Assembly: GCF_031583025.1 (NCBI RefSeq)
Contig: NZ_CP134062.1
Coordinates: forward strand, 5,863,234-5,927,233
Source: Mycobacterium sp. Z3061
GTDB taxonomy: Bacteria; Actinomycetota; Actinomycetes; Mycobacteriales; Mycobacteriaceae
DNA: 64,000 nt
Direction: 5' to 3'
A model generated the notes under the pieces. That model was given only the letters and a program-made list of their open reading frames with translations, made no database searches and was not told the origin of the DNA. Below are positions 42,853-51,400 of the stretch, piece after piece. Position 1 is the first letter of the stretch. Every line of letters starts with the position of its first letter. Both the position numbers and the translations under genes were made by a program.

Positions 42853-44028
42853 TCAGTTTCGCGGCATCCCGAGCACCCGCTCGGCGATGATGTTGCGCTG
42901 GATCTCCGACGTGCCGCCGGCGATGGTGCCGGCGAAGCTGCGGGCGTACCTGTCGAACCAGCTGCCGTAGTGGGCGTCCAGGTTCAGCGGGGCGAACGGC
43001 GCGGTGATCGCCGGATGGATCAGACCCTCGGGACCCTTGGCGTTCAGGGCATCTTCGGAGGCGCGCTGGACCGCCTCGGAGCCGAGCAGCTTCAGCACCG
43101 ACTGGCCGGGCACATCCTCCTCACCGCGCGCGGCCTTGGCCAAAGTCACCGAACCGAGCAGCCGCATCGCCCAGGCATCCATCACCAGGGTGGCGTAGCG
43201 ATCCCGTTCCAACGTTCCGGTCGGCGTGAAATCGGTTGTCTGCTGGTCCAATAGATTCGCGTAGTCCAGCCACAGCATGGCGCGCTCGTGCCCGAGCGCG
43301 CCGGTCGCCACGCGCCAGCCACCGTCGAGCTCGCCGACCAGATTCTCGGCGGGCACCCGGGCGTCGGTGAAGAACACCTCGTTGAATTCGACGTCGTCGT
43401 GATCACACACGGAGGCGAACGGCCGTCGCACCACACCCGGAGTGTCCGTCGGAATCAGCAATACACTGATTCCCTTGTGTTTTGGGACGTCGGGGTTGGT
43501 GCGCACGAAGGTCAGCAGCACGTCGGCGTCGTGTGCACCCGAGGTCCACACCTTCTGGCCGTTCACCACGAAGTCGTCGCCATCCCGCACCGCCCGCGTC
43601 TTCAGAGAGGCCAGATCCGAACCGGCACCGGGTTCACTCATCCCCAGCGACGCGGTGATCTCCGCGCGCAGGATTCGCACCGCCCACTGCTGCTTCTGCT
43701 CGGGGGTCCCGAACGACAGCAGGGACGCCGCGATGATCCCGACGCCCTGCGGGTTGAAACTGCGGTAGATGCGTCGCCGCGCCATCTCGTCCGCATGCAC
43801 ATACTGCTGCAACAACGTTGCGTTGCGTCCGCCGAATTCGGGTGTGTTGCCCGGTAGCAGCCAGCCGTTGTCGAACAGCAGTCGCTGCCAGCGAGCCGCC
43901 CACTCCGGCACATGGGAGCACGAACTCGGCCGCACCACGCCTTGGGCCTCGTCCGGCAGGTGCTCGTCGAGAAAAGCGACGAATTCCGACCGGAATGCCT
44001 CGACGTCGGCATCAAAAGTCAGCTGCAC
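42853..44028 (-). CDS. Acyl-CoA dehydrogenase, alpha-type subunit (paralogue)
   Basis: 391-residue ACAD, same length as the alpha subunit at 3855-5030 and very similar along its length: QLTFDADVEAFRSEF, MSEPGAGSDLASLKTRAV, NGQKVWTSGAHDADVLL and GGTSEIQRNIIAERVLGMP. GTG at 44028 after GAGGAG matches the paralogue's start. No beta subunit is adjacent, so it may share the one at 5014 or act alone. The promoter also copies that of the paralogue, with a perfect regulon A box and a weaker second box. Confidence 0.92.
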   Translation of the reverse strand: MQLTFDADVEAFRSEFVAFLDEHLPDEAQGVVRPSSCSHVPEWAARWQRLLFDNGWLLPGNTPEFGGRNATLLQQYVHADEMARRRIYRSFNPQGVGIIAASLLSFGTPEQKQQWAVRILRAEITASLGMSEPGAGSDLASLKTRAVRDGDDFVVNGQKVWTSGAHDADVLLTFVRTNPDVPKHKGISVLLIPTDTPGVVRRPFASVCDHDDVEFNEVFFTDARVPAENLVGELDGGWRVATGALGHERAMLWLDYANLLDQQTTDFTPTGTLERDRYATLVMDAWAMRLLGSVTLAKAARGEEDVPGQSVLKLLGSEAVQRASEDALNAKGPEGLIHPAITAPFAPLNLDAHYGSWFDRYARSFAGTIAGGTSEIQRNIIAERVLGMPRN

Positions 44029-44101
44029 CAAATCTCCTCGGGGCCTCGCGCGGCTTCCGGGTGTGCACTCTCGTGAATGTGCTTCCCAAACACCCGTGCA
44101 A

Positions 44102-44116
44102 GAGAATAGTATTCTC
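44102..44116. promoter_or_regulatory. Operator-like palindrome, regulon A copy 7 (perfect)
   Basis: GAGAAT-AGT-ATTCTC, perfect arms, between the ACAD (minus) and the TetR gene (plus). A second box at 44124-44138 reads GAGATT-N3-ACTTCC on the minus strand, the same arms as at 6064-6078. Confidence 0.82.
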
Positions 44117-44172
44117 GTCGTGAGGAAGTTACAATCTCCAAGACATCGTCCGTGAGGAGGTCGAGCGCAGCG

Positions 44173-44892
44173 ATGGCCCGACGTTCTCCGGTACAGTCCA
44201 ACCATGTTCTCTCCTCGCGGCAATCTCCCGAGCCGCCCGTGACCAGCCCGGGCGAAGAGCCGGCTTGGAAACAGCGGGCCGTCGAGCGATCCATCAAAAC
44301 CGCCAAATTGCGGGCGGCGCAACGCGTCCAGCGCTTCCTCGATGCCGCCCAGGCCATCATCATCGAGAAGGGCAGCACGGACTTCACCGTGCAGGAGGTC
44401 GTTGACCGCTCCCGTCAGTCGTTGCGCAGCTTCTACCTGCAGTTCGACGGCAAACACGAGTTGCTGCTGGCCCTGTTCGAGGACGCGCTGAGCCGGTCGG
44501 CTGACCAGATCAGGGCCGCGACCGAAAGCCACACCGACGCGCTGGAACGGCTCAAGGTGGCGGTGGAGCTTCTCTACGAGGCCTCCCGACCGGACCCGAC
44601 GGCTAAGCGGCCACTGTTCACCGACTTTGCGCCACGGTTGCTCGTCACCCATCCCGCTGAGGTCAAGGTAGCCCACGCGCCGCTGCTGGCTTTGCTCACG
44701 GAACTGATGGAAGCTGCCTGTGAGGCTGGCAAGCTGCGTGCCGGCGTCAACCCGAAGCGGATGGCCGCCATGACCATGCAGACAGTGATGTTCATTGCCC
44801 AGTCCAGCGGCGGTTCCGACGACGCGACGGTCCATCCGATCAGCGCCGACGAGGTGTGGGACTTCTGCTCACGAGGATTCGCCGGCAGCTAA
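44173..44892 (+). CDS. TetR family regulator, candidate regulon A repressor
   Basis: 239-residue TetR protein. The DNA-binding region is RVQRFLDAAQAIIIEKGSTD followed by FTVQEVVDRSRQSLRSFYLQ and FDGKHELLLALFEDAL, then a helical sensor domain. About 45 residues precede the helix-turn-helix. ATG at 44173 follows AGGAGG; GTG 44152 is an alternative. It is flanked by perfect GAGAAT-N3-ATTCTC palindromes at 44102 and 44957, which makes it the best candidate for the protein that binds them all. The inducer is unknown, perhaps an acyl-CoA. Confidence 0.9.
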   Translation: MARRSPVQSNHVLSSRQSPEPPVTSPGEEPAWKQRAVERSIKTAKLRAAQRVQRFLDAAQAIIIEKGSTDFTVQEVVDRSRQSLRSFYLQFDGKHELLLALFEDALSRSADQIRAATESHTDALERLKVAVELLYEASRPDPTAKRPLFTDFAPRLLVTHPAEVKVAHAPLLALLTELMEAACEAGKLRAGVNPKRMAAMTMQTVMFIAQSSGGSDDATVHPISADEVWDFCSRGFAGS

Positions 44893-44956
44893 CCTTCGGA
44901 CCGCTTTGCGGTCCACCTGTACCTGACGAGCGAATATCGCACTCTCACTCCTGATT

Positions 44957-44971
44957 GAGAATGTGATTCTC
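44957..44971. promoter_or_regulatory. Operator-like palindrome, regulon A copy 8 (perfect)
   Basis: GAGAAT-GTG-ATTCTC, perfect arms, between the TetR stop and the P450 start at 45112. A degenerate half-match lies at 44932-44946. It would control the P450-SDR-SDR operon. Confidence 0.82.
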
Positions 44972-45111
44972 GAAAAATCAGAACGTAAAATAGCCAAAAC
45001 GGATTCCGCGTTGACACTCGTTGGTGCGTGATGACAGAGTTCTACCGGCGGCATCAGCGCGCTGCTCGAACAAACGAGGGCAGCGCGTAACCGGCGAGAG
45101 GGCAATTACCC

Positions 45112-46314
45112 GTGACAGTGAGCGCAGCCAGCGACGTCTATTTCGACCCCTACGATGTCGAGCTCAACGCTGACCCGTACCCCATGTTCCGGCGCCTGCG
45201 CGAGGAGTCGCCGCTGTACTACAACGAGCAGCATGACTTCTATGCCCTCAGTCGCTTCGCCGATGTCGACAACGCCATCGTCGACCACCAGACGTTCAGC
45301 TCCGCCCGCGGAGCCATCCTCGAACTGATCCGGGCCAATATCGAGATGCCGCCGGGCGTGCTCATCTTCGAGGATCCGCCCGTTCACGACATCCACCGTA
45401 AGTTGTTGTCGCGCATGTTCACTCCCCGCAAGATCAGCGACTTGGAGCCCAAGATCCGCGAATTCTGCGCGCGCAGTCTGGATCCGCTGATCGGGACCGG
45501 CAAGTTCGACTTCGTCAACGACCTCGGCGCGCAGATGCCCATGCGGGTGATCGGCATGCTGCTGGGTGTCCCGGAGGAAGACCAAGAGGCCGCACGCGAC
45601 TTCGCCAACGCGCAGATGCGCACCGAGGCCGGCAAGCCGATGGAGTTCTCGGCCGAAACCATGTTGAACGGTGACTTTTTCGGTCAATACATCGACTGGC
45701 GTGCGCAACATCCGTCCAACGACATCATGACCGAGTTGCTCAACGCAGAGTTCGAGGACGAGACCGGAACCGTCCGGCGCATGAGCCGCGACGAACTGCT
45801 CACCTACGTCACTGTCGTCTCCGGCGCCGGCAACGAGACCACCACCCGGCTGATCGGCTGGGCGGGAAAGGTTTTGGCCGAGCACCCGGATCAGCGTCGC
45901 GCGCTGGCGGAGAATCCGGCGTTGATCCCCGCGGCCGTCGAGGAGTTGCTGCGCTACGAGCCGCCGGCGCCGCACGTGGCCCGCTACGTCACCCGCGATG
46001 TCGAGTACTACGGCCAGCGGGTCCCCGAAGGCAGCGTCATGATGATGCTGATCGGAGCGGCGAACCGTGACCATCGCCAATTTCCGCCTGACGGAGACGT
46101 TTTCGACATCCGCCGCGAGCCGCGTCAGCACCTGACGTTCAGTGTCGGCACCCACTATTGTCTCGGCTCGGCGCTGGCCCGGCTGGAGGGCCGGATCGCG
46201 CTCGAGGAGATCCTGAAGCGCTTCCCCGACTGGGATGTCGACCTTGCCGAGGCCACGCTTTCCCCCACGTCGACCGTGCGGGGTTGGGAGTCCATGCCGG
46301 CCGTCTTCGGCTGA
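45112..46314 (+). CDS. Cytochrome P450
   Basis: 400-residue P450. I-helix VSGAGNETTTRL, EELLRYEPP (ExxR) and haem loop HLTFSVGTHYCLG with Cys350. The start GTG 45112 follows GAGAGGG. No ferredoxin gene is adjacent, so it must borrow one of the five in the window or elsewhere. Followed after 17 bp by a mycofactocin-coupled SDR, suggesting hydroxylation then alcohol oxidation. The promoter region has a perfect regulon A box about 140 bp upstream. CYP family not assigned. Confidence 0.94.
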   Translation: MTVSAASDVYFDPYDVELNADPYPMFRRLREESPLYYNEQHDFYALSRFADVDNAIVDHQTFSSARGAILELIRANIEMPPGVLIFEDPPVHDIHRKLLSRMFTPRKISDLEPKIREFCARSLDPLIGTGKFDFVNDLGAQMPMRVIGMLLGVPEEDQEAARDFANAQMRTEAGKPMEFSAETMLNGDFFGQYIDWRAQHPSNDIMTELLNAEFEDETGTVRRMSRDELLTYVTVVSGAGNETTTRLIGWAGKVLAEHPDQRRALAENPALIPAAVEELLRYEPPAPHVARYVTRDVEYYGQRVPEGSVMMMLIGAANRDHRQFPPDGDVFDIRREPRQHLTFSVGTHYCLGSALARLEGRIALEEILKRFPDWDVDLAEATLSPTSTVRGWESMPAVFG

Positions 46315-46331
46315 GTCACTAGGAGGGAACC

Positions 46332-47171
46332 ATGACTGGACGTGTAGAAGGGAAAGTCGCCTTCGTCACCGGGGCGGCGCGGGGTCAGGGACGCAGCCAC
46401 GCCGTTCGGTTGGCCGAGGAAGGCGCTGACATCATCGCCGTCGACGTGTGCAAGCCGATCGTCAAGAACACCACCATCCCGGCATCGACTCCGGAGGATC
46501 TGGCCGAGACCGCCGATCTCGTCAAGGGACTCAATCGCCGGATCGTCACCGCGGAGGTCGATGTCCGCGACTTCGACGCGCTCAAGGCTGCCGTGGATAG
46601 CGGTGTGGAGCAGCTGGGGCGATTGGACATCATCGTGGCCAACGCCGGCATCGGCAATGGCGGCGACACTCTGGACAAAACCAGCGAATACGACTGGCAG
46701 GAGATGATCGACGTCAACCTGTCCAGCGTCTGGAAGTCGGTGAAAGCCGGTGTGCCGCATATTCTCGCGGGCCGCAATGGTGGCTCGATCATCCTGACCA
46801 GCTCGGTCGGCGGGATCAAGGCCTACCCGCACTGCGGCAGCTATGTGGCCGCCAAGCACGGTGTGGTGGGCATCATGCGCTCCTTCGCCGTTGAACTGGG
46901 GCAGCACATGATTCGGGTGAACTCGGTGCATCCCACCCACGTCGCCACCCCGATGCTGCACAACGAGGGCACCTTCAAGATGTTCCGTCCGGACCTGGAG
47001 AACCCCGGCCCGGACGACATGGCACCGATCTGCCAGATGTTCCACACGCTGCCGATCCCTTGGGTCGAGGCGCAGGACGTCAGCAACGCGGTGCTGTTCT
47101 TCGCCTCCGACGAATCCCGGTACATCACCGGCGTCACCCTGCCGGTGGATGCGGGGAGCTGCCTGAAATAG
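46332..47171 (+). CDS. Mycofactocin-coupled SDR (carveol dehydrogenase-like)
   Basis: 279-residue SDR of the mycofactocin-coupled subfamily. It has VTGAARGQGRSHAVRLAEEGADIIAVDVC, the family insertion (ASTPEDLAETADLVKG), NAG, YVAAKHG (YxxxK) and the terminal VDAG. In this group NAD is held tightly and electrons leave to the peptide-derived redox cofactor mycofactocin (known of the family). It would oxidise the alcohol produced by the P450 next door. ATG at 46332 follows AGGAGG. It implies the genome has mycofactocin biosynthesis genes elsewhere. Confidence 0.9.
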   Translation: MTGRVEGKVAFVTGAARGQGRSHAVRLAEEGADIIAVDVCKPIVKNTTIPASTPEDLAETADLVKGLNRRIVTAEVDVRDFDALKAAVDSGVEQLGRLDIIVANAGIGNGGDTLDKTSEYDWQEMIDVNLSSVWKSVKAGVPHILAGRNGGSIILTSSVGGIKAYPHCGSYVAAKHGVVGIMRSFAVELGQHMIRVNSVHPTHVATPMLHNEGTFKMFRPDLENPGPDDMAPICQMFHTLPIPWVEAQDVSNAVLFFASDESRYITGVTLPVDAGSCLK

Positions 47172-47181
47172 GCTGCCGTCC

Positions 47182-48018
47182 ATGGACGGATTTGAGGGAC
47201 GCGGAGCGGTTATCACCGGCGGCGCGAGCGGTATCGGCCTGGCCACCGCCACCGAGCTGGCCGGCCGCGGTGCGCGGGTGGTGCTCGCCGACGTCGACCA
47301 GCCGGGCTTGGAACTGGCGGTCACTCACCTGCGCGGCCAGGGTTTCGACGCCCACGGCGTGATGTGCGACGTCCGGCACCTCGAGGAGGTGACGCGGTTG
47401 GCCGACAAGGCGTTCCGGTTGCTCGGCCAGGTGGACGTACTTTTCAGCAATGCCGGCATCGTGGTCGCGGGCCCGATCGCTGAGATGACGCACGAGGACT
47501 GGCGCTGGGTGATCGACATCGACTTGTGGGGTTCGATTCACGCCGTCGAGGCGTTCTTGCCGCGGTTGCTCAAGCAGGGCACGGGCGGCCACATCGCATT
47601 CACCGCCTCCTTCGCCGGGCTGGTGCCCAACGCCGGCCTCGGGGCGTACGGGGTTGCCAAGTACGGCGTGGTCAGCCTGGCCGAGACTCTGGCGCGCGAA
47701 GTGAAGGGCAATGGCATCGGCGTGTCGGTGCTGTGCCCGATGGTGGTCGAGACCAAGCTGGTATCCAACTCCGAACGGATCCGCGGCGCGGACTACGGCC
47801 TGGCATCGACACCCGACGTGACCGGTTCGCTCGGGCCGCTCCCGGAGCAGGACGAAACGGTGGGTGTCGCCGCTCTGGCCCGCCTGACCGCCGACGCAAT
47901 CCTGGCCAACCGGCTCTATGTCCTTCCGCACGAGGCGTCCCGGGCGTCGATCCGGCGCCGGTTCGACCGCATTGACCGGACTTTCGACGAACAGGCCGCC
48001 GAAGGCTGGCGCCACTGA
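47182..48018 (+). CDS. Short-chain dehydrogenase/reductase
   Basis: 278-residue classical SDR: ITGGASGIGLATA at the N-terminus, SNAG, FTASFAG (Ser) and YGVAKYG (Tyr/Lys). The C-terminal 60 residues are longer than in the shortest SDRs and rich in Arg/Asp. ATG at 47182, 10 bp after the mycofactocin SDR stop, so the two form an operon with the P450. A family 1 hairpin follows its stop codon. Confidence 0.91.
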   Translation: MDGFEGRGAVITGGASGIGLATATELAGRGARVVLADVDQPGLELAVTHLRGQGFDAHGVMCDVRHLEEVTRLADKAFRLLGQVDVLFSNAGIVVAGPIAEMTHEDWRWVIDIDLWGSIHAVEAFLPRLLKQGTGGHIAFTASFAGLVPNAGLGAYGVAKYGVVSLAETLAREVKGNGIGVSVLCPMVVETKLVSNSERIRGADYGLASTPDVTGSLGPLPEQDETVGVAALARLTADAILANRLYVLPHEASRASIRRRFDRIDRTFDEQAAEGWRH

Positions 48019-48046
48019 GGCTCGCGAGCTGGGGTACCTCCCGCTC

Positions 48047-48106
48047 GCGAGCAGACGCAAAGTCGCACGCCGGGGGCTCCGCGCGTGCGACTCCGCGTCT
48101 GCTCGC
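48047..48106. terminator. Hairpin family 1, copy 3 (bidirectional terminator)
   Basis: GCGAGCAGACGCAAAGTCGCA at 48047 pairs with a near-complement ending at 48106, with GC-rich inner stem. It lies between convergent SDR genes. Confidence 0.8.
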
Positions 48107-48107
48107 G

Positions 48108-48917
48108 CTAGGAATTCGGCCCCAGCCGGTAGGCGCCGGTCTGCGGGTCGTGATACCACCCGCCCGCGGCGTGGGTGCCGCCGTCGACGTGCAACGTCTG
48201 GCCGGTGATGTACGTCGACATGTCAGACGCGAGAAAGATTGCAGTACCGGCTATTTCGTCGACGTGCCCGGGTCTCCCCCACGGCACTACAGCCCCCATG
48301 GCCGCCGTCGTGCCCTCCCCACCCAGCTGAGCCAGGCCTTCGGTCAACGTGATGTCAGGCGCTATCGCGTTGACCCGGATACCGTGGGACGCCAACTCCA
48401 GCGCGGCGGTCTTCGTGTAATTGATGACACCGGCCTTGGCGGCGGCGTAGGCCGCGTAGCCGGGCGCGGCCCGTACCCCCTCGATCGAGGTGACGGCCAT
48501 GATACTGCCGGGCAGACCATCGGCGACCAGCCGGCGCGCGACCCGTTGGGTGCACAGCAACACATGCCGCAGGTTGGCGCGATATAAAGCGTCCCAACCG
48601 TTCTCGCTGGTATCCAGCAGCGATGAGGAGAAGACGCCGCCGGCATTGTTGACCAGAATCGTCGGCGTCCCTAGTTCGGCCACCGTCCGGTCCAGCGCCG
48701 CATCTACCTGGCCGCTGTCCCGGACGTCGCAGGCGATACCGAGTGCTCCAATCGATTCCGCGGCCTGGGCGCAGGAATCGGGATTGCGTTCCCAGATGGC
48801 CACGCGCGCGCCGAAGGCCGCGAAGCCCGCGGCGATACCGCGTCCGATGCCGGCTCCCCCGCCGGTGACCACCGCGACGCGGTCGGTCAGCAAGATGTGT
48901 GCGGGATCAATCGGCAC
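48108..48917 (-). CDS. Short-chain dehydrogenase/reductase
   Basis: 269-residue SDR: VVTGGGAGIGRGIA, NNAGG, VTSIEG (Ser) and YAAAKAG (Tyr/Lys), ending GQTLHVDGGTHAAGGW. GTG 48917 is the likely start; a longer reading to 48953 would translate the adjacent hairpin (MRFCVCSRG), an artefact seen at other copies of that repeat. It is the last gene of the TetR-led operon, though the hairpin at 48932 may limit read-through. Confidence 0.9.
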   Translation of the reverse strand: MPIDPAHILLTDRVAVVTGGGAGIGRGIAAGFAAFGARVAIWERNPDSCAQAAESIGALGIACDVRDSGQVDAALDRTVAELGTPTILVNNAGGVFSSSLLDTSENGWDALYRANLRHVLLCTQRVARRLVADGLPGSIMAVTSIEGVRAAPGYAAYAAAKAGVINYTKTAALELASHGIRVNAIAPDITLTEGLAQLGGEGTTAAMGAVVPWGRPGHVDEIAGTAIFLASDMSTYITGQTLHVDGGTHAAGGWYHDPQTGAYRLGPNS

Positions 48918-48931
48918 GGCGCCTACCCCCC

Positions 48932-48991
48932 GCGAGCAGACGCAAAATCGCACGCGCGGAGGCCGCGCCGTGCGATTTTGCGTCTGCTCGC
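48932..48991. terminator. Hairpin family 1, copy 4
   Basis: GCGAGCAGACGCAAAATCGCA at 48932 pairs with its exact or near-complement ending at 48991. It lies between the CoA-transferase stop and the SDR start, both on the minus strand. Confidence 0.75.
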
Positions 48992-49002
48992 GCCACTAAT
49001 AG

Positions 49003-51381
49003 TCACCCCGGGCACCGGCCGATCACGCCGTCGGCTTCCAGCTGGGCGATCTCATCATCAGTCAGCCCCAATTCCGCCAGCAACTCCCGATTGTGTTGTC
49101 CCAGCAACGGCGCCGGCTGGGTGTGAAAAAGACGCGGGCCGCCGGACAGTCGCATGGGCACGCTGCTGAGCCTAGCCGGGCCGCACACCGGATGGTCGAC
49201 CACTTCGAAGAATCCCCGCGCGTCGAGCTGGTCCAACTCCGTCTGCCGGTGCGGCTGCATGACCTTGGCGACCGGCACACCGGCGCCCCACAGAGTGGCG
49301 ACAATGTCGTCCCGGGTGCGACCCTCACACCATCGCGCGAGCTGATTGTCGATCCGATCTTCCTGCGCGCGCCGGCCCGTCGCGGTAGCCAGCGCCGGAT
49401 CGGTTGCCCACGAGGGTGATCCGAGTGCACCGCACAACTGCACCCACTGCTCGTCGGTGGCCACCGCGATCGCGACCCAAGTGTCGAGGCGGCCGAACTC
49501 GTCGATGTCGGCGCTCAGGTAGAGGTTCTGCGGCACGGCCGTCGGCCCCCGGTTGCCGGCCCGTTCCAATAGCGCTCCGTACGAGGAGAACTCGATGACC
49601 TGCTCGGCGGCGACGTTGAGGGCCGCATCGACCATGGCGGCCTCCACCATCACGCCCTGTCCGGTGCGGCGTCGGTGCTCCAGCGCCAACAGCAACGCGT
49701 TGACTGCGTGAATACCGGCATTGGGGTCCCCCACCGAGTACGGCTCGAACGGCGGGCGGTCGGGATAGCCGGTCAGCCAGCTCACGCCCGACGCCGACTC
49801 GATCACGTAGGCGAACGCCGGTTTGTCGCGCCAGGGCCCGTCCAGCCCGAAGCCGGGCATGCGCAACAGAATCGCGTCAGGCCGGACCGCTTGTACCGCA
49901 GCGAAGTCCAAGCCGATCTGGTCGAGCACGCGGGGCGTGAAGTTCTCCGCGATCACGTCACAGGTGCCGATCAACTCGAGCAGCAGTTCACGCCCCCGCG
50001 GCCGCTGCAGGTCCAGGGTCAGGCCCTTCTTGTTGGTGTTGAGCGCCGCGAAGATCGGCGACTTCTCCCACCATTGCTCCTCGGTGACCGGAATGCCGGC
50101 GATGAGCCTGGTGCCGTCCGGGCGGCGGGTGGATTCGATGTGAATCACCTCCGCACCGAGCAACGCCAGCAGGTGCGTACAGGACGGCCCCGCCCAGAAG
50201 GCGGTCATGTCCAGCACTCGAAGCCCGTTCAGCGGCAGTGCTTCTGACGGCCGGCTGGAAACGGCCCGCGGCACCAGGAATGCCGCCCGGTAGTGCTGGG
50301 TGTGTTCGCCGAGCCGCGGCGCCACTCCCGGTTGCCGCAACTGCGCCGGCCGCATCCGGTAGGGGTGTCCCGGCTGCTGAAAGCCGTCGCTCGGGTTGCG
50401 CTGAAAGGAACCACGCTCGACGAAGTGTTCCAGTGCAACGATGGTGGCGCCGTTGGCCACCGGCGCGTTGGGTATCCGGAAGGCGGTCGCCAGTTCGCGG
50501 ATTTCATCCGCCGGATGACGACGTACCCACTCGTAGATCTCGTCGGCGTAGACGTTGGCCAGTTCGGTGATCGACAGCGGGGAATTCTCGTCGATCCACT
50601 CCGGGTGCCCCACCATCGCGCACAGGTCGAACCACTGTTGCGCGGTACCGCAGCCGAGGTCCACCAGACCGTCCTGGGCGGCGGCCACGCCCGGGACGGT
50701 GAGGCGGCGGGCATCCCGCCAAGGGTGGCCGAGCATCTCGAAGTAGGTCACCGGATAGTAGGTGAGGCCGAGGATCTGGGTTTCGAGCATCGACAGGTCG
50801 ATCAACTGGCCCTGACCGCGACCGCCATACAACGCGGCCAGGATCGCCGCGCTGGCGTAGGCGCCGGCGAGGTACTCCCCGACCTGACCGCCGACGAACA
50901 CCGGTGCACGGTCGGCCACACCGCGCCCCAGCCCGATGATCCCCCCGGACCAGGCCTGCAGCGTGAACTCGGTAGCGGGCCGGTCGTGCCAGGGACCGTG
51001 CAGACCGAACGGGCTGATCGACGCGACGACGAGGTGCGGATAACGCTCCATCATCGTCGCAGGCGCGAAGCATTCGGCCACAGCAGATCCCGACGACCAC
51101 ACCATCGCGTCCGCACCGGCCAGCAACCGCCCGACGAATTCAGTGTCAATCTCCGGATCGGCCACGACACTGTGTTTGGACCCGGCCAGGAAGCTGAACA
51201 ACGCGCCATCGCCCACCACCTCTGACCCCGATGCTGACCAGGAGCGCAGCCAATCACCCTCCGGTGACTCGACTTTGATGACCTCAGCCCCGCCGTCGGC
51301 GAGCAGCTTGGTGCAGTAACCGCCCGCGATCCCGCTGGACAGGTCGATCACGCGGTAACCGGACAGCGGTGGTTGCGTCAC
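49003..51381 (-). CDS. Tandem CaiB/BaiF (family III) CoA-transferase
   Basis: 792 residues, twice the family length. Two CoA-transferase III domains lie head to tail (about 5-370 and 390-785). The second has the motif SVGDPNAGIHA with the catalytic Asp that forms the acyl anhydride. The first reads FVGGQVGEYLAG, where that Asp is lost. Family III enzymes are interlocked dimers, so a fused pair may have one working site. It would move CoA from a donor acyl-CoA to an acid of the pathway. GTG at 51381. Confidence 0.9.
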   Translation of the reverse strand: MTQPPLSGYRVIDLSSGIAGGYCTKLLADGGAEVIKVESPEGDWLRSWSASGSEVVGDGALFSFLAGSKHSVVADPEIDTEFVGRLLAGADAMVWSSGSAVAECFAPATMMERYPHLVVASISPFGLHGPWHDRPATEFTLQAWSGGIIGLGRGVADRAPVFVGGQVGEYLAGAYASAAILAALYGGRGQGQLIDLSMLETQILGLTYYPVTYFEMLGHPWRDARRLTVPGVAAAQDGLVDLGCGTAQQWFDLCAMVGHPEWIDENSPLSITELANVYADEIYEWVRRHPADEIRELATAFRIPNAPVANGATIVALEHFVERGSFQRNPSDGFQQPGHPYRMRPAQLRQPGVAPRLGEHTQHYRAAFLVPRAVSSRPSEALPLNGLRVLDMTAFWAGPSCTHLLALLGAEVIHIESTRRPDGTRLIAGIPVTEEQWWEKSPIFAALNTNKKGLTLDLQRPRGRELLLELIGTCDVIAENFTPRVLDQIGLDFAAVQAVRPDAILLRMPGFGLDGPWRDKPAFAYVIESASGVSWLTGYPDRPPFEPYSVGDPNAGIHAVNALLLALEHRRRTGQGVMVEAAMVDAALNVAAEQVIEFSSYGALLERAGNRGPTAVPQNLYLSADIDEFGRLDTWVAIAVATDEQWVQLCGALGSPSWATDPALATATGRRAQEDRIDNQLARWCEGRTRDDIVATLWGAGVPVAKVMQPHRQTELDQLDARGFFEVVDHPVCGPARLSSVPMRLSGGPRLFHTQPAPLLGQHNRELLAELGLTDDEIAQLEADGVIGRCPG

Positions 51382-51400
51382 TGCCGCCCGGCCCTCCGGC

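Noticed and set aside
42853-44835. A 660-codon reading for the ACAD at 42853
   Set aside because: The extra N-terminus overlaps the TetR gene on the other strand and has no homology; GTG 44028 matches the paralogue's start and follows GAGGAG.
48918-48953. An N-terminal extension (MRFCVCSRG...) of the SDR at 48108
   Set aside because: It is again hairpin sequence; GTG 48917 gives a normal SDR start.
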